Assembly: GCA_037576215.1 (NCBI GenBank) | Contig: JBANDB010000012.1 | Span: 930,001 to 994,000, forward strand | Direction of reading: 5' to 3' | Origin: Armillaria gallica | Lineage: Eukaryota > Basidiomycota > Agaricomycetes > Agaricales > Physalacriaceae | DNA length: 64,000 bases | Shown here: in pieces, positions 12,290 through 23,079 of the stretch | Position numbering within the stretch: position 1 is the first letter of the stretch | Layout: each line of letters opens with the position of its first letter | Made by a program: the position numbers and the translations under genes | Notes under the pieces: model-generated | The model's database searches: none | Told to the model about the DNA's origin: nothing | Seen by the model: the letters and a program-made list of their open reading frames with translations, nothing else

Positions 12290-12930
12290 GTCAACTGCCA
12301 CCTCCAGTCGTTCTTTGTTGCCGGTGTCTCCGCGACGCTCTTTTACATTGTCGGGCCCGCGCTCACCGATGTTGTGGTAGCGCTGCTGGGCGTTCTACGA
12401 GGTATTCGGCGTCTCGGAGTCGATACAGAGGAAAACCAAAAGCTCCATCGCCTCGAAGCGTGTCCGGAGCAGACAACGCCATTTATGCGGCGCTGCGAGC
12501 CTATGCGGGTCAACGAGTCGCGAGCCTTTCATCCAGATACCAGTTCCGGAGGTTCCACTCTGTCATTCCCATGCCGTACCTCGCCCGTATTCGAAGTAAC
12601 CTGGCAAAGAGGCAGAGGCGGAGAGCGCGTTCAAGGACACGGAGGAAGATGTTCACATATGAACAGGATGCATAGACGCACGGGGAAGGCGAGTAAGAAA
12701 TACGGTAGCGGTGAGGATATCTAATGTACATTCAAGGAATAAAACGCGCAGCTGCCAATATGGTCGAATCCCGATACCAACGATTTTGAAGATCTGCATG
12801 GTTTCTGTGGTAGTGCTTATATGCGTGGCTGGGGTAGATCTCCATATGAGCACAGCTGCCGCACATACTAGAGGTAGGCACGTTGATATCGAAAATCAAG
12901 AGGGTATCGAGGCGAGTCACAGAGAATGAC
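12290..12930 (+). pseudogene. Relic U2 of an unknown membrane-protein gene
   Basis: The frame from about 12,290 reads a long hydrophobic helix (contains FVAGVSATLFYIVGPAL), then VDTEENQKLHRLEA, suggesting a membrane anchor followed by a soluble part. Later blocks (AIYAALRAYAG, IPMPYLARI) lie in another frame, so at least one intron or frameshift intervenes. The family is not recognised. Corresponding copies lie at 3.4, 22.1, 33.7 (partial) and 51.5 kb, and each precedes a K copy, its fragment or its orphan promoter. Whether any copy is alive cannot be told from sequence alone. Confidence 0.4.
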
Positions 12931-13287
12931 GCTGGAGAGATACTGCGCAATTGGCTGAGTTTGCATAGGCACACATATCCTGCTGGGTATACAATCGATC
13001 ATTATTGGTGAAATTTGAAAGGTATAGACTGCAGACACCAACGTAAAATGAGCGAGACGCCGGCGCGAAATCAATAATGCTTGCCCCTCTACTACTAATT
13101 CTCCGTCTGCAACTACGGTCCTCGCGAATTAGGTGCTCCTTCATTTGTAATTTTCTCTGCGCAACACGACAGAGGTGAAGGAAATGTTTCGACCTGCAGA
13201 GCCAAGGTTAACGACGCACTGGGGTTAAAACATAAATTATGCACGCGCCTCGTAGCCAAAGTCTCGTCCAAAAAGAAAGTGTCTTTT

Positions 13288-14027
13288 TCAGATAGCGACG
13301 ACCCATGCCAAGACAACGGCGAGCATACTGACGCCTCCGACCTGCACGCGCGAGGCGGCGTTGAATGCAGAGGTGGAGGCGGTGGATGCAGCTGAGGAGG
13401 TGGAGGGCGTGGTGGACGACGCGCGGGTGGAGGAGCCTGATGCCGAGGCGGAGCCAGACCCAGATGCGGACCTAGAAGCACGCTTAGCGAACGAGCGTTC
13501 ACAGAAGGAGGGAGACTCACGCGGACGTAGAACCAGACGACGCAGACGCAGAGCCACTGGCACTGGCACTACCGCTCGCACTTGCAGACCCCGTGACCCC
13601 GTCGACGACGCCGAGGCAGACGAACTGATAGGCTCAGATCTCAGAGACGGAGAAAGTACCCGTCTGAGCGTAGATATTGTTGATATTGGAGATATTCACG
13701 AGCTCAATTGTGTGCCCATGTCTGCAAGGTCGTTCGTTAGTGTAGGAAACAAACCAACAAGAGATAGCAATACGCACTCGGCAGGGATCTGGGGAGGGTG
13801 AGGCTGAGGGAGCCGAGACTGGAGTCGACGTTGTTGGCGATAGCGTACTGGCTGTTGGAGGACTGGTTGATGATCTCGATGGAGAACACGGACGGGTCGC
13901 CGGAGGACGTCTGCCACGAGATGGTGATGGGGCCCGTGGAGGTGACGGTCTCTGTCGGGTTACTGATGGTGAGTCCGTGAATGAGCGTCAGAGGGAGGGC
14001 AGTGAGGGCGAGGTAGGTGGAGAACAT
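13288..14027 (-). pseudogene. K1: Kre9/KNH-like Ser/Thr-rich GPI-anchored protein, frameshifted
   Basis: The longest K copy. A signal peptide (MFSTYLALTALPLTLIHG) leads into a Kre9/KNH-like segment (LTISNPTETVTSTGPITISW, SIEIINQSSNSQYAIANNV). An intron at 13777-13722 (GTGCGT to CAG) joins the VNISNINNIYAQTGTFSVSE part, then come a Ser-rich tract and a hydrophobic tail ending AVVLAWVVAI at 13288, the layout of a GPI signal. Proteins of this kind sit on the cell surface and are linked to beta-glucan wall assembly. Two lesions break it: one base missing before the first intron, and a seven-base TCTGAG-type insertion after FSVSE that makes a stop. Only this copy keeps the middle of the domain. 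Confidence 0.7.
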
Positions 14028-14094
14028 CGTCAAAGGAAGGGTTGCGAAAGGGAAGGAAAAAAAAGTGGGAGTGATGAGGGTTTTATTTGAAGGG

Positions 14095-14102
14095 CCACGT
14101 GG
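14095..14102. promoter_or_regulatory. Conserved palindrome CCACGTGG upstream of K1
   Basis: CCACGTGG lies about 68 bases before the K1 start and is kept at the same place before K2 (23,767), K3 (28,936), K4 (53,150) and the orphan K promoter (34,279). It is a bHLH-type (E-box/G-box) site; the binding factor is not known. Confidence 0.5.
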
Positions 14103-14529
14103 GAGAGGAAGTTTCGTGAAAAAGTTTTGATCAGCTTCAAGGGGTTATGTCATTCGTCTCCTTCGCTTCCGTCATGGTTTCTCGTCATCGGTTCTCCCAA
14201 TGTCGTCTCCCACCTATACGCTCTGGTTCCTCATTCATCGCCAAGTGTCGGCCACTTCTCGCCGTGTCTCAGCGCGGGTATCGAATTTCATAACACCACA
14301 TTATCTACGCCTATTTAAAACGTGTCCTTCTCCAGCCGAAGCCCTTGCTGCGCACACCGCCTCTGTCCCGAGACCTTTGATTCCACGAAGAATGTAACCA
14401 AGCAGTATGGCGCCACCGACCCTGGCAGGCTCGTTCGATTCCAGCGACTGCTATAATGGCTGCTGATGTGTTTTTCTCGTATAATCCTCTTCTTTCACCG
14501 TAACGCGCTTTAATCCCAGGTGCACCCAA

Positions 14530-14586
14530 TCCCTCTTAGTTCAGTCGTTACTGACAAAGTGTAAGCCGTTCAAGTCGGCTAGAGAA
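14530..14586 (+). repeat. Truncated tRNA-Thr-like copy
   Basis: TCCCTCT head, D-arm remnant (TTCAGTCGTTA) and T-arm (CCGTTCAAGTCGGCT) but no anticodon arm. The same deleted form occurs at 14750, 24252, 29347 and 53606. Confidence 0.65.
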
Positions 14587-14749
14587 CCTTCAATGTGGAA
14601 GCTCCGCGGGCCCGTCTTTTATATCTCTCCCATTGGGACAAGCTCGTTCGACTCCAGCGACTGCTCACGCAAGCCTATTGTTTTTCTCTTATCCTCACCT
14701 GCTTGTATGATCTTCTGCTTTCAGTGCAGCACACTTTGATTCCAGAAGG

Positions 14750-14805
14750 TCCCTCTTGGCTCAGTCGTTATTGACAAGGTGGTAGTTGTTCAAGTCGGCT
14801 AGGGA
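14750..14805 (+). repeat. Truncated tRNA-Thr-like copy
   Basis: Same deletion form as at 14530; ends GTTCAAGTCGGCTAGGGA. Cannot form a cloverleaf. Confidence 0.65.
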
Positions 14806-15090
14806 GCACCCAATGCGATAACAGTGCTTCTTTTTGGTTTACGCGAGACGCGAGAAGCGACTATCTTTCAGTGCCGGTCCGTCTTTTATATTTCTCCCCG
14901 TTGTCCGACCATATCCTATTATTTTTCACAGCAATTGTCCCGACACCTCCGAATGTGTTACATCCCGCCGTATTCTCCCAGCAGTATAGCGCATCGGGAC
15001 CATGATGCTGACGGTATCGTTCGGCTCGAGAATTGCTGAGACCCTCTTCTTCTAAAATAGTACATCCTTTACTGATCCCAGAATCAATAG

Positions 15091-15187
15091 TCCCTCTTAG
15101 CTCAGTTGGTAGAGCGCGTCACTAGTATGAGAGGCATAGAATGTTTGCTTAATGACGAGGTCAGTCGTTCAAGTCGGCTAGAGGGAA
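15091..15187 (+). tRNA. tRNA-Thr(AGU)-like gene with 24-nt intron
   Basis: A full cloverleaf can be drawn: acceptor TCCCTCT/AGAGGGA (7 of 7 pairs), D stem GCTC/GAGC, anticodon stem CGTCA/TGACG, loop CTAGTAA with anticodon AGT at 15124-15126, T stem AGTCG/CGGCT (one G-U) and T loop TTCAAGT, with discriminator A. The intron 15128-15151 sits after position 37, the canonical site. It heads a dispersed repeat, so it may be a working gene or a SINE-like pseudogene copy. Confidence 0.7.
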
Positions 15188-17000
15188 ATGAAGAGGCAGC
15201 CTTTTTTAGCATTTTATTATTAAATTATCTCAACTTCTTACGAGATTCCCCTGTCAGCTCTCTCTCCGCTAACGGAACCGTCAGAACTTCAGCGTTGACT
15301 GTTCTTCCTACATGCCCTCTTTCTTGGACTCTGGAGGTTAGGGCACTGCACCTGGACCTGGTTGACACTTCTCGCCCAAAGACGGACAACTGCGTCGTCT
15401 GTTTGATCTACCCTTGCGAGACATTTATTCAATATTTCCACAGGCTGTTCGACTCGCACCCTATCCCACACTTTCATGCCAACATTGCATCCCTCTTTCA
15501 ATGCTGGTATTACTCGTTCAAAGGAAGGAAGAATTTCTTTGGGTCATATCAAAAGAATGACCTGAGAGGCGAGTGACTGTCTGTCGTCTTTCTCTTCCAG
15601 TGCTGACATCATGCACAGTCCTACTGGTGGGATGGAATCGAAAGATTAAGCAGGTTTTTCCAAGTTCGACCGCGTTCTACAGTTGGCGTTGTGACGTCGT
15701 GCAAGAAAGAGACGGGGTTTCGCGTGTCTTTTCTTTCGCTACTTATTGTGTCTGTTCTAGGCAACAAACGCGGCCCGGACAAGTTCCTACCTTTCATGGT
15801 AAGGACATCGTGTGCGAGCATCTTTGCTTCCGCTTCGCATAAATACCGGATGAAGGCCTCTTCCGTCTTTTCCTCATTCACACGTTCTTTCGTTTGGGTA
15901 CCTCGTGAACTTGTTATTTACTGGATGCGTCGACCAAACCTCTCCATCACGGCATGCCAGGCTTTGTTCCATTCCAGAAGGCTTCCTTTCTTGTTCTTCT
16001 GCGCGCTGTCCCTCTATTAACTCATTTGGTACAGCGTATCATTAAAGAGAAGCATCTAACTCTTCCAAACGGTGGCCTGTGAACGAATACTTATCTTGCC
16101 AATGGAGACTAAGTTCCCTCCGTGTAGGAGACATCGTATGGAGTGCACAAGAAAGACTCGGAGTCAGTCATTCCATACTAAAGTATATTACACCCATTCT
16201 CGGCTATTTTGCCGTTATTATCGACCTCTGCACTCCGCGCCATGTGCGTGAGGACCCGAGCGCTTGTTCGACTCTACTTATGATGACATATTCGTATTTT
16301 TTCGCAGATTATTTTTCTCGGTCAGCTTCAACCAAGTCCGTGAACTTGAATGGGAAAATACATGCCCCCACGTTGCACATGGTGGTTTCGGAAGCGCTTT
16401 GGGATGTGTGCCTAATACCTTGTTTGTCGGATCGACGTATCGGAGCCTAGAGGCCCGATGGGGATGTTGCGTGGCTCACTGTCCCCGTGTATACGGTACC
16501 GTACTTATAAGATCAGGTCGTTGAGCGAATAATTATGGTACGGCATCATACGGTGTCGTAGTGGCACATCTTGTATAGCGTGCCCAAATAGTACCGTGCC
16601 GTGTAATGATGATGATGATACGGCATAACCCGCAGCATAATACGGCTTTACGGGTTACTTTACAAAGGTCCAGGAACCGACGACGCGCCCCAATCTTTGG
16701 CTGTGCCATTGAATACTTTCTTCAAGGCATGATCGCACTCCCCAGGAACCTATTGTCAGCACCTCTGAATTCATTGTAGGCGCTTAGTGCTTGTCTTGGT
16801 CTGTGTACGTATCCACCGATAGGTGATCAGATGGGTATGTTCTCGTTCCTTGATCCCAAAGTCAAGTGTCTTCCCACAGCTAGTATAAGTACGTTCAATG
16901 TTGAATCTCACTGCGACTTTCCGCAACTGGGCAATGCCTGTTTAGATTCGAGGGTGGAAAGAATAAATGTAAAGACCCCGACCTGGTGAGGGCATCCACG
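15188..17000 (+). repeat. Repeat body type 2, copy 1
   Basis: Matches 24,618-25,990 in order, and its first 250 bases match 54,061-54,420. The stretch 16,320-16,900 carries a GATGATGATGAT run and several CGGTACCGT-like palindromes, kept in the copy at 25,250-25,700. I find no gene; a 123-aa open frame near 16,079 is not kept in the other copy. Confidence 0.7.
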
Positions 17001-17734
17001 CCACAAGACCCATAACCTCTCTCAGAACATCGCTTTCTTCAACGCGGTAAGGACGGCGTGTACAGTCATTTGTTGCACACACTCTGAAAGCCATCAAATC
17101 CATTCCATCCATGCTTCTATCAAAGACCATCCCCATTTAGTAGCAGTGGAATGGCATCCAGTAGAACCAGTGGATGCTGTATCACTGAATCCATTCTGTT
17201 CAGGCGTCGATCAATGCCCAACCCCATCTAGCAGCAGTCGAATGGCACTACCGACGGGCCCCACCAGCGGCCAGGTGGGTCGACAGGGCATGTCATTGTC
17301 CTGTTCCTTGATGCCAAAGTCGAGTGTCTTTCCATCGCTAGCAGTGTACGGGTCACCGGTACTCGTTAAATGTTCGTAAAACTTTACAGTGGGTATTCGA
17401 CTTCTGCGGCTTTTCGAGAAGGCTGGCGCCTTGTGTAGATTCAAGAGTGGAAAAACCGAAAGTGAAAACTCCGTCTTGAATATTCCAGTGGGGACATCTA
17501 CGGACCACAAGAACCATAACCTCTCTCAGGCCATCGCTTTCTTCAACGCTGTAAGGATGACGTGTACAGTTGTTGCGCATACTCTGAAAGCCATCAAAAG
17601 CATGCCATCATGGTCATGCCTCGATGGTACATCCCCATTAAGCTGTGCAAGATTCGCCAGCAAACCTATGGATATCCATCAAATACATTCTGTCACGCTT
17701 TGTTGATCCATCCCCATTAAGATACATCAGCAAT

Positions 17735-17845
17735 TTTGCATCCATATAGAGGGTATAGGTGGTATAGGTGGTATAGGGAATTTTGCATGTATTCGCAATC
17801 TATAGCATCTATAGCACCTATACCACTATACATCTATGGACAGGC
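17735..17845. repeat. TATAGG fold-back repeat
   Basis: Three GGTATAGGT-type units are followed by an imperfect inverted series (CACCTATACCACTATAC), so the strand can fold on itself. A related cluster lies at 18,850-18,990. Confidence 0.6.
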
Positions 17846-18849
17846 TCCATCAAACACATGTAAAGAGGTCATTGTAACACTTCAAACACAGGAGAGTGAT
17901 ATAAAATAGCTAGGATTATATAGTTGAAGGTTATCCCAAACGGAATAAAAGACTGGAGCCAAGAGCGCATCGAGCACGCCGTCCCCAAATGGAGGTGGCC
18001 CGTGCACAATCACGTCATGTGGTCACGTGTAAGTTGAACTTTGCGCTGATTTTCGTTTCGCTCATTCTTCTTCTCCCACTTCCATCCCCTTCCTACTCTC
18101 CCATCCGTGGCACTTCAGCTAGTCATCTTTTGTTCTTGCTCTTCCAAGCTATGCGAACTATCCATAGGGTCTTATTGTGCGGCCTCATCAACATTGGACA
18201 ATGTCCTCGATATCCCAAATCTGGCGCTACGCAACAGTTCTCAGTTCCCTCCCTCCTTTCTTTGCGGGTTCCCATGCGCTCGGTATTTACTCCGTGGTAC
18301 ACTAACTTGGACAGGAAGCTGTGTGGACAATATGGATACTGGACTTGGGGAGCGCCTGAAGGACAATAGGCACAGATAGCAGGAGATGTTGGTAGCGTTC
18401 GCGAATATGGCGATCATCCCCGGTCTCGCGGTCGGGCTAGATGGGATGGAGTAGTTTTGGCGCGTGCATAGCACCTCTCACCATAGGATCAATGCTGACT
18501 TCGCCCACCGCAGGATCGTTTGCTCATTGCTGCGCCTTCTTTTCCCTTCCCTTCTTTTACTCTGCATCTCTAATGTGAGTTGTCATTTCGCAATGTTCAA
18601 CCATGTACTTACACTATGCTAGGTGATATTGTTGAACTAGATACACCAGTAAACCTTCCGTTCTGAGACGTTACGGTTGTCGGAATATGCGTTTATGTTG
18701 GAGGGGGAGTAAATAGCGGGTATGCCTTAGATGTATCTAATTTGTACACAGACGGTTAATATTATAATCATTAAATGTCTTCTACTGCATTGGTCTTCAC
18801 GATTGAATGACGAGAAATTCCTAGTGGAGCTGCCTGCATAGGACTAAGT

Positions 18850-18990
18850 TTGGTTGGTATAAGTTGGTATAGGATGACCGTAGCCCTATGAAAATGGTTA
18901 TAGAAAACACGCATGTCCCTTATAGCCCTATACCGTGTTATAGGGTATAGAGTGCTATAGCCGCATGGTTCCTATACCCTCTATACCGTT
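18850..18990. repeat. Second TATAGG/CCTATA cluster
   Basis: Mixed direct and inverted copies of GGTATA, TATAGCC and CCTATACC. Related to the cluster at 17.74-17.85 kb. No gene. The 17.85-18.85 kb interval between the clusters holds no feature I can support. Confidence 0.5.
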
Positions 18991-19008
18991 TGTGAGATTG
19001 CTGATGTA

Positions 19009-19290
19009 AGTTGTGGAAGAACGATCAGTAAACGTACGGTCACTGGGGGATAGCATCAAAAACATTCTATTCATGCTTCGTTGATCCATCCCCATTAAGA
19101 TGAGTTGTGGAAGAACGGTCAGTAAACGTACGGTCACTGGGGGATTGCATCAAAAACATTCTATTCATGCTTCGTTGATCCATCCCCATTAAGATGAGCT
19201 GTGGAAGAACGGTCAGTAAACGTACGGTCACTGGGGGATTGCATCAAATACATTCTATTCATGCTTCAATGATCCATCTCGAATATGTCC
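19009..19290 (+). repeat. Tandem repeat, three 94-bp units
   Basis: Units begin at 19009, 19103 and 19197 (period exactly 94) with a few differences. Each carries TTCTATTCATGCTT and usually CCATCCCCATTAAGAT. Single related pieces occur near 17,100, 17,690 and 26,690. It ends about 110 bases before the start codon of C1. Confidence 0.9.
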
Positions 19291-19403
19291 CCATTGGAAA
19301 CGAGGCCGAGTGGAAGAGTAGTTAAATGGCGAGAGGAACGCGGTGCACTAACTTGAAAATGGCCTCTTCCCCTTCAGAATCCTCACTCCAGAACCGCGGC
19401 GCA

Positions 19404-20400
19404 ATGCTGAAAGCGACCTCCTTCGAATCGCTACTCTATGGTGTCCTCCTCCTCTAAATCTGTGTCGGTGATTACTCATATCATATTCTATTCAGCGACA
19501 CACGCTGCCCTGGTGATTGGTACGGTCTGGAGAGTCGGTGCGTCTTTCGTCTTGACGCCTTGTCCACTTACACCAGACTAATGCCAGTCTCAGTGGTCCG
19601 TGATAAAGGCAGGATTCGTTTCATCCGGTGCGCATTGGTCATCGTGATGTACCTCATCGCGACATCCCCTCTTGCCCTTCGATGGAAATTCGTCCAAGGC
19701 ATCACCGACGACGAGACACGGGAAAACACATACATCTATTCTCGAGGATGGTTCCTCCTGAGCTCGATGTCCTTCATGACAGTTATCCTGATCACGGGGT
19801 GCATTATGGTGAGCAGATATCATGATTATACTTACCTGTCGGAAGGATTTGATGCTGGCTTTGGTATAGATCTGGTGGTGCTGGTTCTTTGCTGGCCGGA
19901 GATTGATGTTTGCCATCATTCCAGGACTATGCATCACTATCGGAACAAGTTCAGCTCTTTATAATTATCGTCAAAAAGTCGAACTGACGTCCAACCTAGT
20001 TTTCGCCAGTGTTGGTCTTTATCAGACGACCGTTATACCCCCCTCAGGCAATGCATGTGTGGTCCAACTCGATTGGATGCCCCCATACTTCTCTATGGTG
20101 CTTGCCGTAACACTGTCGTGTGCGCTGGTCACCTTATATCACATCGTGATGGATCGACGCATTGGGGGGAGAACCCTCCGGCTTTGGTTCAAGGTCATCG
20201 TCGAGTCCTCATTATTGTTCGCCGCGGTGCCGGTTGTTTACATCATGAGTGACACACATAAGGGCTGCCCATTGCTTGTTGTGACCATGATTATGGTGAG
20301 CTCCAGCTCAATTTTTTGTCTTCCCATAATATCTGATTGTTATCATTGTCAGAGTTTGGCGCCAATCCTGGCCATCGCTCAGGTCCCGAGCAACCCTTGA
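19404..20400 (+). CDS. C1: seven-helix membrane protein (fungal family, function unknown)
   Basis: Spliced model: exons 19404-19440, 19496-19537, 19594-19808, 19870-20295, 20353-20400; 768 coding bases, 255 aa, no internal stop. Introns of 55, 56, 61 and 57 nt start GTGTCC, GTGCGT, GTGAGC and GTGAGC; the second has a perfect ACTAAT branch site. Predicted helices lie near residues 3-26, 39-55, 79-98, 110-128, 170-191, 207-224 and 232-249, with a conserved KVIVES motif at the start of helix 6. The general layout fits a large agaricomycete family of uncharacterised membrane proteins. The sequence at 19949-20009, an intron in C3, C4 and C6, is read through in frame here. The last exon stops early and lacks the polar tail of C3 and C4. 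A TTAAAT box lies near 19,321. Confidence 0.75.
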
Positions 20401-22060
20401 CGGCGAGGGTCGAAGTCCTGAACCCCGCAGGTCAGGCACGGGTGCAATGCAGGATCAGCATCTGGTGAAAATCGAGAGGATTCAGCCGTTTGATTCCAGG
20501 AAGCTGCGACCTGGACGACTTTATATGAATATTTCACGATCGTGTTTCTCCCACTTTAGAGCGTTACCACTTAGCGTTGGATATCACTTCTCCCATGCAT
20601 ATTTCCATAATTGCCTACGCCAAACGTTCCATTTGCTTTGCACATAAAACAAAAGAATAAGTACCACATCTATCAATAAGTATACTGTATCACTATTTTC
20701 TGACTCTATAGACGTGCATTAATCTTTTGCATCGTGGAGCAAGATGGATAGTTCTAAAGGTCATCGACATAGCCCGAGTACAGTACAGCGAACTTGAAAA
20801 CGTCGGACTTGCCAAGCCTTATATTGGACGTGACTTGCAATATCACGTGTATAGTTTAGGGCAGGTTCTGCAGGGAAATCGAAACGTTTCAATTTGCGCT
20901 ATTCACAATCTCACACTTATACACACTGTTACTGCACTCTTCTCCGTATTATTATGGACTTCAACTTGGCTCGAGGAATTTGTCCCGAGAACCACCCCTC
21001 TATTTCGCCATTATCGCTGCTGCGTCGACCCCGGGATGCTGCAACTGCCTTCATCTTTTCTGGAGTGCATCTTGACTTCGTCTCCAAGCCTGCCTCCTTG
21101 CTCCAGGATCGACGATGGCAAATAATGGCCCCTTCCGACGTGTATGCTAGGGCGCTATATATATTCTCGGTCCAGTGGAATATGACGGCTCACGCACAGC
21201 CTTTCCTTATTGTATTCCGTTTTCCCAGCGGAGACTATACATCCCTTCTTGTGCGTTAATGTTCTCTTTCAGAGCTGATGTGTGCCGTTTAGCCATCCAT
21301 CGACCACTGCCCCTTGCGTTGCTACTAGTGCCTATGCTGTTTTCATGACTACTACCACGTTCAGCACTCTTCCGACATTACCTTTTACGCTCGCTCCAGA
21401 TGACAGGCTCGCTGCTACTATCAGGCTTGGGAGGAATGCCCGGTCTGATCCCACAGTACGGAATCCTGGATAGGCGATGATCGATGAAGCTTGAAGGCGC
21501 GCACGTTGCCCTTTCGATGTTAGGGTGTGACCAATTCCAGCCCTTCATGTTGGCCCTATAAATCATAATCGCCGAGCAAAGTTCTCGTGGAGGATATCTA
21601 CAAGGGACGTGCACTGATTCGCGGTGCTGCGCTAGAACTGACTGAAGATGGATGGTTAGAAATAATAGAGGGGGTACGGACGTTGTTTATTCTGCCTTGA
21701 CGTCTCGCTGATTTATTTAATCTAAGCCTGTGGCATGTTGGTTCTATCCAAGCTAATGCTGTAGTGGAAGATTGGCCTCTCTTTTTCTCTGGCGGATGCA
21801 TGCATACAAGCCTGGCTGGCAATTTGTGCTGCAATGAAGAAAAAAGCACGGTGATGGTCGCCACCTTCCTCTTTCCGTCTTCGCATCGTCAGATTATCTC
21901 TTTCGAGTCCGCCAGGCTTTTACTACTGAATGATCATCTTTTTCGAACATTTTTTCGCCCTTCGCACCAGCTGTTGTGTCCAAGGAGGATATTCGGCTGT
22001 GAACTTCTGCTTGCTGGGCTCTACTTCTCTTTATCCCCCGTGATACGTGACTGGTACGCC
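20401..22060. other. Intergenic repeats, no gene supported
   Basis: 20,700-20,860 is repeat V (see 33,400, 38,385 and 61,140). 21,290-21,430 matches 62,120-62,260. Open frames of 121-132 aa near 20.7-21.3 kb carry no motif and are not kept in the other copies. Confidence 0.5.
20700..20860 (+). repeat. Repeat V, copy 1
   Basis: Block with TTTTGCATCGTGGAGCAAG and a GACGTGACTTG/TATCACGT part, repeated behind C3, C4 and near 61.14 kb. It follows the C genes at a similar distance, so it probably spread with them. Confidence 0.6.
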
Positions 22061-22062
22061 TC

Positions 22063-22660
22063 ACATGAACATTTTCCCCTCCTTCTCCTCCCCTGACCAA
22101 ACGGTTGTTATCAATCTTCTCGCCGACTTCGTCGAAGAAGCCAAAACTAACGGTTCCAACCTGACCAACATGCAACAATACGAAACCCAAAAGCTCCATC
22201 TTCTCAAAGTGTGTCCATAGGAGATGGCGCAGTTTATGCGGCCCTACGAGTGTATGCGGGTCGACGAGCCGAAGTGTTTCATCCTGGTGCCAGTTCCAGA
22301 GGTTCCACTCTCGCAGAGAAGGCCGCCATCCCGATGCCATACCTCGTTGCATCGTTTTCGAAGCAGCCTAGTAATGAAGCAGAGCGCACGTTCAAGGGTG
22401 TGGAGGAAAATGCTCGCATGAGCAGGATGCATAGGCGCACAGGGAAGACAAGTAAGAAATACGGCAGCGGTGAGGATATCTAATGTACAGTCCGGGAATA
22501 AAATGCGCAGCTGGAAATATCGCCGAATCTCGATCCTAACGATGTACAACGACTTTGAAGATCTGCATAATTTCTGCGGCACAGCTTATATGCGTGACTG
22601 GTGTAGATCTGCACATGAGTACAGCTGTGGCACATACTAGAGGCAGGCACGTTGAACGAG
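22063..22660 (+). pseudogene. U3: unknown gene, best-preserved start
   Basis: An ATG at 22063 opens a plausible first exon (MNIFPSFSSPDQTVV, INLLADFVEEAKTNG, QQYETQKLHLLK) ending at a TAG near 22,217. Later blocks AVYAALRVYAGRRAEVFHPG, IPMPYLVAS and FEDLHNFCGTAYMRDW lie in shifted frames. This resembles a soluble, helix-rich protein with introns or frameshifts. The family is not recognised and the missing joins are not resolved. Confidence 0.4.
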
Positions 22661-23079
22661 GATCAAGAGGGTACCAAGACGAGTCACAGAGAATGAGAAT
22701 GACGCTGGAGAGAGATACAGCACAAATGTTGACTAAGTTGGCATCGGCACACATATCCTGCTGGTTATACAATCGTTCACTGGCGGGAGGTTACCGGTTA
22801 CCGGTGAAAGGTATAGACTGCAGACACCAACATAAAATGAGCAAGACGTCAGCACGAAATCAACAATGCCGCACGCACCTCCACTACTAATTCTCCATCT
22901 GCAGCTGCGATCCTCACGAATTAGGCGCTCCTTCGTTTGCAATTTGGTCTGCGCAACACGACAGAGATGAAGGACATGTTTCGACCTGCAGAGCTAATGT
23001 TAACGACGCGCTGGGGTTGAAACATAAACTATGCACGCGCCTCGTAGCAAAAGTCTCGTCCAAAAAGAAAGTGTCCATG

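Larger units (their letters stand above)
4924..15200 (+). repeat. Large repeat segment A (about 10 kb), partner of segment B
   Basis: Direct-orientation partner of 44182-54070. The offset starts near 39,258 at the left edge and settles at 39,216 between about 10.5 and 11.7 kb, where the two are nearly identical. Elsewhere they differ by substitutions and small indels. The left 7 kb holds no supported gene; its open frames are kept in B only because the DNA is duplicated. It contains five tRNA-derived segments (S2a-e), then U2, K1 and the tRNA-like copies. Weaker copies of parts lie at 39.4-40.6 and 62.2-64.0 kb. Confidence 0.9.

Noticed and set aside
13361..13801. 146-aa acidic + strand protein across K1
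   Set aside because: It is the antisense of the Ser/Thr-rich GPI tract (GC-rich Ser codons give long Asp/Glu frames on the other strand).
16600..16620. Possible CRISPR-like or short tandem arrays
   Set aside because: Only short GAT runs and 94-bp or 40-bp tandem units are present; no regular short repeat and spacer pattern anywhere.
19438..19593. Alternative start for the C genes at the ATG inside CTCTATGGTG
   Set aside because: It keeps a frame in five copies but leads to stops before helix 2 in C1, C2 and C5 unless the next intron is used. The upstream ATG with a normal 49-59 nt intron fits all six, including C6 where the inner frame hits TGA.
21700..21864. Frame near 21.6-21.86 kb as a small gene
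   Set aside because: No motif, no conservation in parallel repeats, and length expected by chance.
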